A DNA stretch of 10,000 bases from assembly GCA_009663005.1 (NCBI GenBank), contig VIGQ01001517.1:27501-37500 (forward strand). Reading direction: 5' to 3'. Shown here one piece after another: positions 1-8,371 of the stretch (position 1 is the stretch's first letter; each line of letters opens with the position of its first letter). A program made the translations under genes and the position numbers. Below the pieces are notes generated by a model, which was not told where the DNA came from, made no database searches, and was given only the letters and a program-made list of their open reading frames with translations. This DNA is from Actinidia chinensis (lineage: Eukaryota; Streptophyta; Magnoliopsida; Ericales; Actinidiaceae).

Positions 1-440
1 TCTAAAAGCACACACCCCTCTTTCCGGCAATACCATCCTACCAAAAATTAATCTCTCACATCCCGGGGTTTAGGCAAACCACTGAAACACCACAGGCGCT
101 ACCCCCATTGGTTCAAAACAGAGACTGAATAAGCAAACGGGTTACGAACAAACTAGTCCGTTTGAAACTGACTGGCCAGCTCATACACCACCGAAAAGCA
201 GGAAAACTCGCGCTCATAGCAAAAACCTCTCAACCTTTCAGTGAGACAAGGACCACGGGTCCCACTATGAAGAATCTGGTAACATGTGTAGAGAACTTTG
301 AATCACTTGCCAACACACATGCACACCCAAGCGCGTGAAGATAAGTTGTCAATCGTCTTGAACCTCATTGTCGCGCAAGTTTCAGAGGTTACGGGGAGAT
401 TCACCTCAACGGAAGTTGAGCAAAACCCCCAATTTCCCTT
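1..440. other. Unassigned sequence, no gene seen
   Basis: No supported gene, RNA or mobile-element boundary is visible. G+C is somewhat higher than in the following 3 kb. A 102-codon open frame on the plus strand (298-606) runs through the foldback beginning near 441 and has low-complexity composition, so I do not call it. A CTTTCAG at about 235-241 and a CTG/GTAAC at about 277 look like splice sites flanking a short piece, but no reading frame supports an exon. Confidence 0.4.
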
Positions 441-571
441 CCCCAACAGTCGAATCCAACATACCAGCTACACAAGATTCACTCAGCTACGCAAAATCTA
501 TCTATATATATATAGATTTTGCGGTACATGGAGTGAATCTTGTGTAGTGGTATGTTGGATGACTGTGGGTT
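441..571. repeat. Long imperfect foldback (about 60-bp arms)
   Basis: The two halves are reverse complements around an AT centre. Left ACAGTC (446-451) pairs with GACTGT (561-566); TCCAACATACCA (455-466) with 548-559; CTACACAAGATTCACTC (468-484, 17 nt) with 531-547; GCAAAATCTAT (491-501) with 512-522. Only short bulges break the stem, near 452-454, 467 and 485-490, and the loop is about 10 nt. The size and near-perfect pairing fit either a palindromic MITE-like element or a small-RNA-type hairpin precursor. No target-site duplication is clear at the edges, and the arms match no miRNA that I recognise. The fold forms equally from either strand, so orientation cannot be told. Confidence 0.85.
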
Positions 572-1259
572 ATTATATATATAGAACACAAACAAGTCTG
601 AATTAAAAGATAACCACTTCTGCTCAGACCTCTCTAATATAAGATAGGGGACAATGAGATTCAGCAGGATATATCTTCTATGGAAGTACATACAACAAAG
701 GTAAGCCAACCAAAAAAATCAAGCTACGGAGGTTATAAGACAACTGTTCAGGAATGAGGAAGGTAAGAACGAAGGCCGTCATAGGAATCAAGGTTACCTC
801 TCATGTCACAGCACAATAATAAGGAGTTTATGTAGTTCTATTTTATATACTAATGAGATGCATTTATTTATGGAAACGACATCGTACAGAAGCGATACAT
901 TCCTCAATAATTGGTAATGAAACATGTTTTTTTTCTTTTTTGACGAGTAAAAAATACCATCATAACTCATACTCAGTTGTCAACAGGGAAGTCCATAATC
1001 ATCACTCTAAATAGATGAAGCAAGTCAATAAGTAGTATACCATTACACTGTATAGCCAACATAAACAACAAAACTATAAACAAAAGAAATTCATAGCCTG
1101 GTCTAAATTCTCGATGTGGAGTTTAAGGAGTAGTGTAATAGCGCCAAAGTGATCACACTAGGACAAAGATCATTACTTAACAAGTCCCCAAGTATGTGTC
1201 CAGCGGAAAATTAAAAAAATAACAAGATAAAATATGCAGGAGAGTATTATCAAGGTTAC
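572..1259. other. AT-rich stretch, no gene seen
   Basis: AT-rich sequence with homopolymer runs (for example the T-rich run near 926-941) and many stop codons in all frames. If the minus-strand exon-like piece ending at 1260 is real, this interval would contain its 3' untranslated region, but I see no clear polyadenylation signal to fix its end. Confidence 0.4.
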
Positions 1260-1395
1260 TCATGAAAGGCATTCCTTAAGTGCTGTAGTGGTTTCCACAT
1301 CCCCCTTTTCCTTCCCTGAATTCATTAATCCAAGTTCTTGTTAGCTATTCTTCAAAATTGTTTGGTTTTAAGGAAGAGGTAAAAACACCAGCCTT
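1260..1395 (-). other. Exon-like segment, possible terminal exon (broken)
   Basis: Read on the minus strand, a strong 3' splice site (TTATTTCTTTCAG, ending at 1396) opens a frame starting KAGVFTSSLKPNNFEE at 1395. A TAG at 1345-1347 interrupts it. The same frame then continues LTRTWINEFREGKG, and a one-base shift in a run of G/C near 1311-1315 leads to DVETTTALKECLS and a TGA at 1260-1262. The whole reads like one protein C-terminus of about 45 residues, hydrophilic and without membrane segments. It is coherent only if one stop and one frameshift are tolerated, so it may be a pseudogene, a sequence error or chance. The segment is in phase with the exon-like piece at 2481-2541. I do not recognise the protein. 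Confidence 0.25.
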
Positions 1396-1836
1396 CTGAA
1401 AGAAATAAGATGACATTACATGATATGATGCACGCAGAGCAATCGTCATACCCGCTTCTAAAAAAGAATATAACAAAACTATACACGAGCAATTCTCAAT
1501 TGTAAATGGTCCGACTAAATTCAAGTGCGTGTTAGGGGTGGAGTTGGTGGGTGGGTCGTGCATCACGTTTTTCAAGCTTCACAAATAAATATTAGAATCA
1601 TATGACCCAGAAGCACCGATTAGTGTAGAAAAGAATCAAAACAGTGAATGCTTACTATTGAGGACTTTTGTTGTCTTTTCTATGTCCGTTTTTGAGCCTT
1701 CACATAAATAGTGTTTCTACAAAGGCTGTTGTATTGTTGTAATCAGGGTTCCAGATTTAAGTTATTATCCTACAGAGAGAAATCCAAGAACAGCTTTCAA
1801 TCAGGTTTTTGATTTCATATTTTTTAAATCTTTCAG

Positions 1837-1953
1837 CAACCATATCGGTCCTCTAATGGTATTTTGAACAACAATTTGTCAAGCTCAGAAGAAGTTAAAA
1901 ATGGACCAAACAAGACATTAAAAAATCTTGAAACTCTGTCCAACAAAAACTAA
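1837..1953 (+). other. Exon-like segment, possible terminal exon
   Basis: A good plant 3' splice site (TTTTTTAAATCTTTCAG, ending at 1836) is followed by 38 open codons and a TAA at 1951-1953. The peptide begins QPYRSSNGILNNNLSSSEE and is rich in Asn, Ser and Lys, typical of a disordered C-terminal tail. A second acceptor-like TATTATCCTACAG ends at 1775, and CAG/GTTTTT sits at 1802-1810, but the 32-nt interval 1805-1836 is too short for a plant intron. No upstream coding exon on this strand was identified. A frame of this length can occur by chance in such sequence. It lies where an intron would be if the minus-strand exon pair were real, so the two models compete. Confidence 0.22.
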
Positions 1954-2069
1954 CGAACTGACAGCAAAAAAGTCGTACTCAGATTAGCCATTCTGATTAA
2001 ACTTTTGTGTATGATTCAATTTGCATTAAGAAAACCAAAATGGATTCAAACATTTTTGATAGTAAACAA

Positions 2070-2095
2070 AATAAAAAATGAAAAAAAAAAAAAAA
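2070..2095 (+). repeat. AATAAA followed by A15 tract
   Basis: AATAAA at 2070-2075 is followed, after five bases, by 15 consecutive A (2081-2095). The layout resembles a retroposed poly(A) tail, but the distance from hexamer to tail is shorter than the usual 10-30 nt, and no matching upstream retrocopy or flanking duplication is visible. Simple A-rich sequence is the safer reading. Confidence 0.6.
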
Positions 2096-2480
2096 GTCAT
2101 CATAGTGACATAGGAAGGTCATCAATGTGTATAACTAACGAAAACAAAGAATACAGAAAAGATTTTTTTTTTTAGAAATTTACCCCTGCTCTAAGAGCGA
2201 TGTTGAAAATTTTTGTTTTGGTTGCAAGGCCCGTGACAGAAGCATATTGAGCTCCTTCGTTCAAATATATGGACTATTTCAGAAGGACACAGCAATTAAA
2301 GGAACTGAAAGTGCTAACGGTATCTTGAGGCTTCCATAATGGGGTGGACGCGCAAACAGAGAAGATAAAAATGGCTCTGTGGTGTAGTTCGAATTAAACC
2401 TGTGGCAGGCTTCTTTGAAATGACTGGAAATTGGCTTTCTTTGTTTTGTAAGTGTTCACTTTTCCTCCTAGCTTTCATAC
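2096..2480. other. Intergenic or intronic, no gene seen
   Basis: AT-rich sequence with an 11-T run at about 2164-2174. It would lie within an intron if the minus-strand exon-like pieces on either side belong together. Nothing else is supported. Confidence 0.35.
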
Positions 2481-2541
2481 CTCAGACTTCCAGTTCAATT
2501 GATTCAGGCATTTCGTCAACCCAATTTTTCTTTGCCTTATC
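2481..2541 (-). other. Exon-like segment with consensus splice sites
   Basis: On the minus strand this 61-nt piece is bounded by a polypyrimidine acceptor (TTTTTTACTTTCTAG, just above 2541) and a near-ideal donor (CTGAG/GTATGA, from 2480 down). Two frames are readable. One gives DKAKKNWVDEMPESIELEV and meets a TGA at 2482-2484. The other gives IRQRKIGLTKCLNQLNWKSE and leaves the donor in phase 0, matching the phase-0 entry of the segment at 1395. The first peptide looks more protein-like, the second fits splicing better. The plus strand is also open here for 26 codons after a TCCTAG acceptor-like site. No family is recognised. Confidence 0.22.
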
Positions 2542-2996
2542 CTAGAAAGTAAAAAATGAAGACCATAAGGTATTGCCATTAATTAAACCTTAAAGTTAGA
2601 GCAACTTCTAATAGAATAATCATTGCATGGCATTGTCAATAAGAAATTCAATAGTCTAGCAAGAAAATCTGGAAGAATGTTAACCATTCAGTTGATACAT
2701 GTTATCACTGATAAATTTTACAGTTTATAGAGTTTTTTTTAATTAGATAGCAACAAATAAAACAACCAAAATACTTTTCAAATCCTCTGAACACTATCTG
2801 GTCTATCTGATGAGCAAGAGATAAGCGCTTAGAACATCTGAAATATACGAGATCTCTACAGGAAATCGCCGAAAAAATTTCCTGGATACAGAAGCGAGTC
2901 ATTGTGATGCATATAAGTAATGATTTAGGGAGAAAGCCTATGACAGTCAATCCAACAAATAGTCAACATGAATATTTACTTTAATTCCTGATCGTC
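2542..2996. other. Intergenic or intronic, no gene supported
   Basis: A minus-strand frame of 81 codons (2705-2950) has no recognisable motif and ends in Lys/Asn-rich low-complexity sequence. Several CAG acceptor-like words occur in it but no consistent exon can be built. Confidence 0.35.
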
Positions 2997-3030
2997 GCAT
3001 GTCCAACGCTAGGATTCGTTGGACTAATGC
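2997..3030. repeat. Short perfect hairpin
   Basis: GTCCAACG (3001-3008) pairs exactly with CGTTGGAC (3017-3024) across an 8-nt loop. Adding a 2-nt bulge (TA, 3025-3026), GCAT (2997-3000) pairs with ATGC (3027-3030), giving a 12-bp stem. A short GGAT run follows at about 3040-3050. No function can be assigned. Confidence 0.7.
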
Positions 3031-3347
3031 AAATTCGAATGGATGGATGGTGAGTCAGGACTATCCAAACGTGGGGAGAAGAGAAATCCTGTTTTAGAAT
3101 TTCTTTGCCAAAACTTCTATTTTATACACTAGTTTTTTAAACCAAATGCAAACTCATTCTAACTTTGTATCATGAAAATGCAAACTCTCATAGTACAGAA
3201 GATGAAGAATAATATAAAGAATATAATGTTGTACAAGTATTATTAGAAAAAAGAAAGGAGAAAAGGTACTTTTATCAGGTTTAGAACAATTTTGGATAGG
3301 TTACTACAAATATAAACAGAATAACGTGGTTTATTTTAAGAATTGGT
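3031..3347. other. AT-rich stretch, no gene seen
   Basis: Purine- and A-rich sequence (for example 3200-3270) with stops in all frames. It may hold more of the decayed coding block immediately above it, because the minus-strand frame ending at 3348 continues for a few dozen codons broken by stops. Confidence 0.35.
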
Positions 3348-4210
3348 TCATCCTGAAGTCCCATCCCAAAATAGCACTATGCTATTGGAAAAGCGACTAT
3401 GAAAGCTTTTTTTCGGAGAATCATGACCTTTTTTGAAAGATCCTTTTAAATTAGCTGCCAAAGAGTCAAGGTTCTCTCCTTGAAGGTTCCATTTAGGACT
3501 AATAGCAATGCCAAGTTTTCCTTGGAAAACACTACCTGGCTATCACGTTATACGTTTTTTGAGCTCACTTCTCATAACATATTTTTCAGGTTGACTATAA
3601 TAAGCTCTCTGACTTGAAGAGAAGGAAAAACGTATTAGCTTACTACCCAATTGTGAGATTTCCATAGAATCTAGACCAAAATCTTCGGCCCTTCTTGATC
3701 TAGTGAGCTTAAAATGGTTGAGACACTTAGTTCCTCTCTTTTTTCCTGTCTTGTTTTTCATTGCGCAAAATACAGGTCCTTCCTTACTTTCACTATGACC
3801 ATAAGCAGTTCACTCAAAAATCAATGTCCTATATTCCCCATTTTTTGTTCAAAGTAAACAACTACAACATGCCTTTAGTCTCTAAGGGTTTGGGCTCCAT
3901 CAAATTGTTGATTCACATCTTGGATCCTATACACAGTTTTAAAAGTATTAGCTGGTCCATAAAAATTGAATGCTAGCCAAGAGGATAGTTTTCTAATGGT
4001 ATCAATTTTCTCTCTTGGAATTTTAATAATATAACAGTTATACCAGTATACATATTGTCTCTTGAGAACAAGACTCTACAACATCATTACACCGTATGTT
4101 TCAAAATGGAAACATTGCCAATATGCATTAAGACTAGGTCTAAGAGCGGAAAATCCTTCAATCAAAACCTTACCCTCATCAGTCATATTTACAGAAAGGT
4201 TGAAAGTGGA
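3348..4210 (-). pseudogene. Decayed coding-like block, product unknown
   Basis: Four long open blocks follow each other on the minus strand: 4210-4079 (44 codons), 4075-3878 (66 codons, same frame after a TAG), then in another frame 3809-3546 (88 codons) and, after adjacent TGA and TAG codons at 3540-3545, 3539-3351 (63 codons) ending at TGA 3348-3350. In sequence this AT-rich, stops are expected about every 13-15 codons, so the run is notable. The peptides look like ordinary soluble protein (for example IPREKIDTIRKLSSWLAFNF, FYGPANTFKTVYRIQDVNQQ, FQGKLGIAISPKWNLQGENL). The last two blocks are basic and Ser-rich. I recognise no domain, catalytic motif or family, so gene remnant, retroelement protein and other inserted sequence all remain open. 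Plus-strand frames of 71 and 74 codons overlap it and could be its shadows, or the reverse. Confidence 0.35.
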
Positions 4211-4619
4211 TTAAGGAACTTCCCCCACCCAAAGGTATGGTTTTTGTGTAATCATGGGAAGATACAGAAAAATATGTAAGTACCGAACTGCATGGAAAAC
4301 TTGAGACTAAATTAGTACTCAAGAACTTTAGGCGTAATGTGAGTCCCTCATACAAGTGTGTAAAATGTATGGATCAAATCAATTGTAGTAAAATTACTGT
4401 AAATCCAAGAATTTTATGTCTCTTTCTTTTTTGCCCAAATATTATAACTTACATGTCATTAAAAAGGTATCTTCGTTCATAACTGAGCCTAATCTAATTT
4501 AATTTGAAAAAAATAGTTGCATCACATAGGGACTTGCAATTCAACGATCCCATTTAATTAACACTTTCATTTTTCTTGTTTGAAAGAGAAATTCTAACAA
4601 AAAGAAAAAGAAAACTAAG
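4211..4619. other. Unassigned AT-rich sequence
   Basis: A minus-strand frame of about 65 codons (roughly 4372-4176) overlaps the upper end of the decayed coding block in the frame used by its lower half, so the block may begin near 4370. Above that the sequence is A/T-rich with no coding or repeat signal. Confidence 0.35.
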
Positions 4620-5950
4620 GGGCTGTTTAATAGCCGTAGTGGATACTTTTAAATAAAACCCCCTTGTCAGGAGGGTCAGCATTTGCTCAATTACTAGGTG
4701 TCACAATCTACAAGTTGGATAGATGTGTTTGCTTAGGTGACTCCCGTCATTGGCATTGGCCAAAATTATGCGTGTGTGTCGAGTTGAGTCGGGGCCACAA
4801 GCATGGGATAGTGGCATTTTTTCAGGAAATTATGGGAATGGCATTTTCGTAAGTTGGCTATTCTGACTCCTCAAGCAGGGGTGTATTCCATCCTGCCAAA
4901 ATGAAGAAAAGTTATACTGCATATATATGGGGGAATGGTGAAGAGACTACTAGCCTCTTGTCCCAAAATGGGGCACTAAAAGGTTAACCCCGAGGAGGAA
5001 ACTTGGGGGTGGACTCTAGGCGGCCATCAGATGGTTCGACTGTAGTCTACTGTGGGCTTGGGACCACCCCCGCCAACGGATAGTGTCAACATGGCAAGAG
5101 TGCCACACTGTGCGTTCTATTGGGTGCAAGGCTCGTGGACATGCACCCTGCTCACTTTGGGGCATTATCATAGGTCATTTGGGGCTATCAAGGTGCCACT
5201 AAGGCTCATATTCCCCCCGACCCTCCATTGCATGGCCTTGAGTTAGCTATGATGTAGGGGATATTTGTAGAAAAGGCATGCGGTAAACGCTGCACTGTTG
5301 GGCATCGTTGATATATAAGCTATACTACGGCATCACTTGCTGGCTAGTTGGAGGCATAATGACTAAAGTATTGATTGCAGAGATAGAATTGACATGTGCC
5401 TCCTCAAGCAGCACGCTCTTGTAACTCTTAGACACGCAATGGGCCGAACTTTGCTTGCTAGTTGGATGCGTTAATGCTAAGTATTGACCTGCCAGATTGA
5501 CATGTGGCCTACTTGAGCAGCAAACTCTTTGTAAGCTAGACACGCAATGGCCGAAGGCGGGGCAACAACACACGTGGATTACGCGAGGGTTGCGCCTTGG
5601 GCAGTGAGTGCCCCTGGGTTGAGACCACGATAATAAGATCGCGTTGGCTATTCTGGATGCGCAAACAATATGACCTGAAATGAGTATGCCGACACACATA
5701 GTTGGGCAGTCTACATGGTCATAGCATAATGAGCGGAACATAGGTGTTTGTGACAATCAACACAAGGGTTCTAAGGGAACACTTCCAGGCCAGCACAGAG
5801 GGGTACTGTTGTGTGTCCAGAATGTCTTGATGACAATGGACTTTAGAGTAGGCGAGTGCATTGATTGTGTTGTTAAGCTTGGGTGCAATGATTCAAGGTT
5901 AGGAAACGCAATGGGTTGATATGGATCGGACCCTTCGTACTCGTATCCAA
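4620..5950. mobile_element. G+C-richer block, probable old element remnant
   Basis: This block is clearly richer in G+C than both flanks, with fairly sharp changes near 4620-4650 and 5940-5980, and contains internal repetition. A diverged tandem duplication lies at 5336-5555. The word GTTGGCTATTCTG occurs at 4853-4865 and 5643-5655, and CTCCTCAAGCAG at 4867-4878 and 5400-5411. No transposase, reverse transcriptase or integrase frame is visible. The plus-strand frames at 4664-4852 and 5052-5246 and the 143-codon minus-strand frame at 5325-5756 resemble no protein known to me. A solo LTR or non-autonomous element is possible, but terminal repeats and target-site duplications were not found, so class and exact ends are inference. 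Confidence 0.4.
5336..5555. repeat. Diverged tandem duplication, about 105-115 bp unit
   Basis: Unit 1 (5336-5449) and unit 2 (5454-5555) share, in the same order, CTTGCT/CTAGTTGGA, TAATG, CTAA/GTATTGA, AGATTGACATGTG or its close variant, CTCAAGCAG or CTTGAGCAG, CTCTT-TGTAA, and GACACGCAATGG. The last word starts at 5431 and 5539, exactly 108 bp apart. The units differ by several indels, so the duplication is old. Read on the minus strand, the two copies fall in one open frame (HCVSSLQ... and HCVSKSY..., 36 codons apart), but nothing else suggests a protein. Confidence 0.75.
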
Positions 5951-6066
5951 ACTCTACTCCACCTCATATGACAATTAATCATCATGTATTAGCTTTTTGC
6001 CCTCTAAATTCAAAATTATTTGGCCTTTAGGATATTTGAGTATAACCAATACATACATTTAAAAAC

Positions 6067-6084
6067 TAATAATAATAATAATAA
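6067..6084 (+). repeat. (TAA)n microsatellite
   Basis: Five to six consecutive TAA units run from 6067 and pass into A-rich sequence. It is a simple sequence repeat with no evident function. Confidence 0.9.
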
Positions 6085-6291
6085 AAATAAATAACAACCA
6101 AATTTCATCTCAAAAAAAAATTCAACATATCATACACAAAATTCCAAACATAGGGAAAAAATAACAATCATTAGAATAATTTTTTTTTTGTTTTACATAT
6201 CAAACACATTATCTATTATCAAAAACTAAAACCATAAAGTGCCAATACATTATCCATAGATTTTAATTCTTAATTTTAAAATAATTTAGAA

Positions 6292-6309
6292 ACTAATAAA
6301 ATTATTAGT
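6292..6309. repeat. Short perfect palindrome
   Basis: ACTAATAA (6292-6299) pairs with TTATTAGT (6302-6309) across two A bases. In sequence this AT-rich, a palindrome of this size may be chance. Confidence 0.6.
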
Positions 6310-6925
6310 AAATGAACAAAAATAAAAAAAATCTCCAAGTAAAGAGAAAACATCCCTAAAAGTTGAGACATTAACAGCGTACACAAGACTTTCCAATTCA
6401 TTTTTCACCCATTAATGTTAGTTCCCCATACCCCGTATAAAGGATGAAAAATCGGCTAATAATCATTCCCCTGACTTAGTTGATTCCGACATTGAGTTTG
6501 GGTAGCATTGTCATCCTAGGACTAGATAGGGCTGTGAAAGGGAAAACTTGTACTCACATGTACCCATGTGAATGGGAAGTTAAAATATGAAGTAACTAGT
6601 AAGTTGCTCGTGTCCCGGGCCACAAACGTAAAAAAAGACCATCTATTAGGTATACTCATATCATTTATAATTTAAAAAACAGATAAGAATAAAGGAGCAT
6701 AGAAAGAGAGAGGGAAGGAACTGAGAAAAGCATGACTTCCACCTCCCCCGTTCATCCCTCCAATCTTCCCGCACCTTTCTTTCTTTCTCCTTGCCCCTCT
6801 TACTTTTACCTTCAATACATGCCTTACAAAATAAAGAACAAATTAAAAATATAATGATTAAAAGTTTTGCTAGTGGGAGAAAAGTATGTTGGAGGAAAAT
6901 GAGGGGTAAAGAAAGAGATGTTTAG

Positions 6926-6953
6926 TTTTTTTTTTTTTGGTCCCACCAAAAAA
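6926..6953. repeat. T13 tract with short hairpin
   Basis: A run of 13 T (6926-6938) ends in GG, and TTTTTTGG (6933-6940) pairs with CCAAAAAA (6946-6953) across TCCCA. It is a low-complexity inverted repeat, possibly a relic of a small element terminus. No function is assigned. Confidence 0.6.
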
Positions 6954-7980
6954 TGTCCAATGATAAAAAATATGTCTAATCTTTGAGATTTTTTGTTCAA
7001 TTGGATAAGAAACATATGGGAGTCACCAAGGAAGACGTGATATTGTTTTGAGAAAAAAAATAGTTCAGGTGAATCTTAGTCGTTTGGTAAATAAATGAAT
7101 CTTCAATCGTATAGAGAAGAGAGAAATATATTGAGATTCGGAAATGAAGTTATATTTATATTATAGATATTAGCATTTTTGTTTGTAAAAATGTATGAAA
7201 GAGTGCTATTGTATTTTAACCTAGAGAAAGATCCTTCCCTGCTTAACAAATTCAATTACATTTTTTAATAATGTTCCTTTTACTAAAATAATATTATAAT
7301 ATTTTCAAGAACTTCACCGCGATGAGGCTTCTGGGCTCTATTCATCTTCTTTTTCATCATAAAATAAAATTAAATCTTATCTAAAATAAAATATATTAAG
7401 AGTATCTTGACATTTTTTTGTAATATAAGAACGTCTTGTATTTTGTATAAAAAATAGCTCAGAAAATGAATCTTGACAATTTTTTAAAAGTAAGAGATAT
7501 CAGTATAATTTTAAAAAATCATAGGAGGTAACTGTATTTATAAAAAAAAATCAAGAGAGAGGTAAGTGAAATTTATCCCCATTTTTTTAAAACCTTCAAT
7601 TTCATCATGTGAGAGTAATGAAAAAGATAGTTTTAAAAATATTTTTTTTAATTTGGATTTTAATTTCGTTTATTTTGTAAATTGTGTTACTTTTGTATTA
7701 CTCTGATAAAAAAAAAAGCTCTCATAAAAACATTGACAGATTATTTTTTTTAATAATAATCTAAAAATATTCATTTTATACCAAAAAGTATCTTTTCTTC
7801 CCTTCTATAAAATATCTCTCATCATAAAAATACCATTCACTTTTGGGAAACTTTCACAATTCGTGGGACCGTTTAAGTTTTATACGAAATGAGTGCTATA
7901 ATTTTAAAATATTCTACAAGAAAAGGAAAATAATATACAACAATATGTAATATTAATATTTGCTAGATTTAATTTTTATC

Positions 7981-8069
7981 TGGCACCAACTTGTACTTCT
8001 CATAGTTGACTTGCACCCACCCAGCATTTCACAACGTACGCTCAAATAACTTGCAGCTTGTAAACAATT
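7981..8069 (-). repeat. Inverted cluster of the GGTGCAAGT motif (left side)
   Basis: Read on the minus strand, this piece carries the same motif as the array at 8372-8522. GCTGCAAGTTATTTGAG starts at 8057, GGTGCAAGTCAAC at 8017 and AGTACAAGTTGG at 7997, spaced by about 40 and 20 bp. The 18-mer TTGACTTGCACCCACCCA (8006-8023) is the exact reverse complement of 8430-8447. The two clusters therefore face each other across about 300 bp, as expected of subterminal repeats at the two ends of a small DNA transposon. Confidence 0.65.
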
Positions 8070-8244
8070 GACATCACTAAGATAGAGTGGCTTATAAAAA
8101 AATTATATGAAAGAAAATCAATTTACTTTTTTCTGTCTTTCCAACCACTTTAGTTGACCCATGTGATGTTTCTCCTTCGGTAGCCCTGATTTAAAAACAA
8201 CCAAAGTAGAGCAAGTTTATAAAACCGATACATTTATATGGCTT

Positions 8245-8293
8245 GGTGCAAGTTATATAAGCCATTTATATAAAATGGCTTGGGGGGGGGGGG
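8245..8293. repeat. Motif copy, 9-bp palindrome and G12 run
   Basis: A copy of the array motif, GGTGCAAGTTATATAAGCC, starts at 8245. AAGCCATTT (8259-8267) then pairs perfectly with AAATGGCTT (8273-8281) across ATATA, and this is followed at once by 12 consecutive G (8282-8293) and a further GGG. The G run could form intermolecular G-quadruplex structures and is also a position where sequence length is unreliable. Confidence 0.75.
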
Positions 8294-8371
8294 AGGGACA
8301 TGAAAGAGGGTGGAGGACATGAAAAAACATTAAATTTTTTTCGTTGGGATTTTTTGATTAGTCATAGGCCT

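Larger units (their letters stand above)
5951..7980. other. Very AT-rich stretch without genes
   Basis: About 2 kb with very low G+C, many A and T homopolymers and stops in all frames. A minus-strand frame of 63 codons at 6824-7015 translates a T-rich tract and is not a credible gene. A slightly more complex patch lies at about 6420-6620, including CACATG-TACC-CATGTG at 6555-6570, and another around 6700-6830. Decayed MITEs or LTR pieces are likely in such sequence, but I could not define any ends. Confidence 0.5.

Noticed and set aside
441..571. Foldback as a known miRNA precursor
   Set aside because: Neither arm contains a mature plant miRNA sequence that I recognise, so no name is given.
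1345..1575. 76-codon minus-strand frame starting at 1575
   Set aside because: Its upstream half crosses what looks like branch-point and polypyrimidine sequence before the acceptor at 1396; only the part below 1395 is exon-like.
2370..2410. tRNA-like GTTCGAATT word
   Set aside because: The flanking sequence cannot fold into acceptor, D and anticodon arms.
2705..2950. 81-codon minus-strand frame
   Set aside because: No motif, and several possible splice words but no consistent exon; probably chance in intronic or intergenic sequence.
3348..4210. Decayed coding block as an organellar or viral insertion
   Set aside because: I could not match its peptides to plastid or mitochondrial genes or to any virus family; without a match no origin is claimed.
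5325..5756. 143-codon minus-strand open frame
   Set aside because: Cys- and Ser-rich translation of the G+C-richer block and its tandem duplication; no domain, no start context and no neighbours support it.
6824..7015. 63-codon minus-strand frame, Phe/Pro/Ser-rich
   Set aside because: Translation of T-rich low-complexity sequence including a T13 run.
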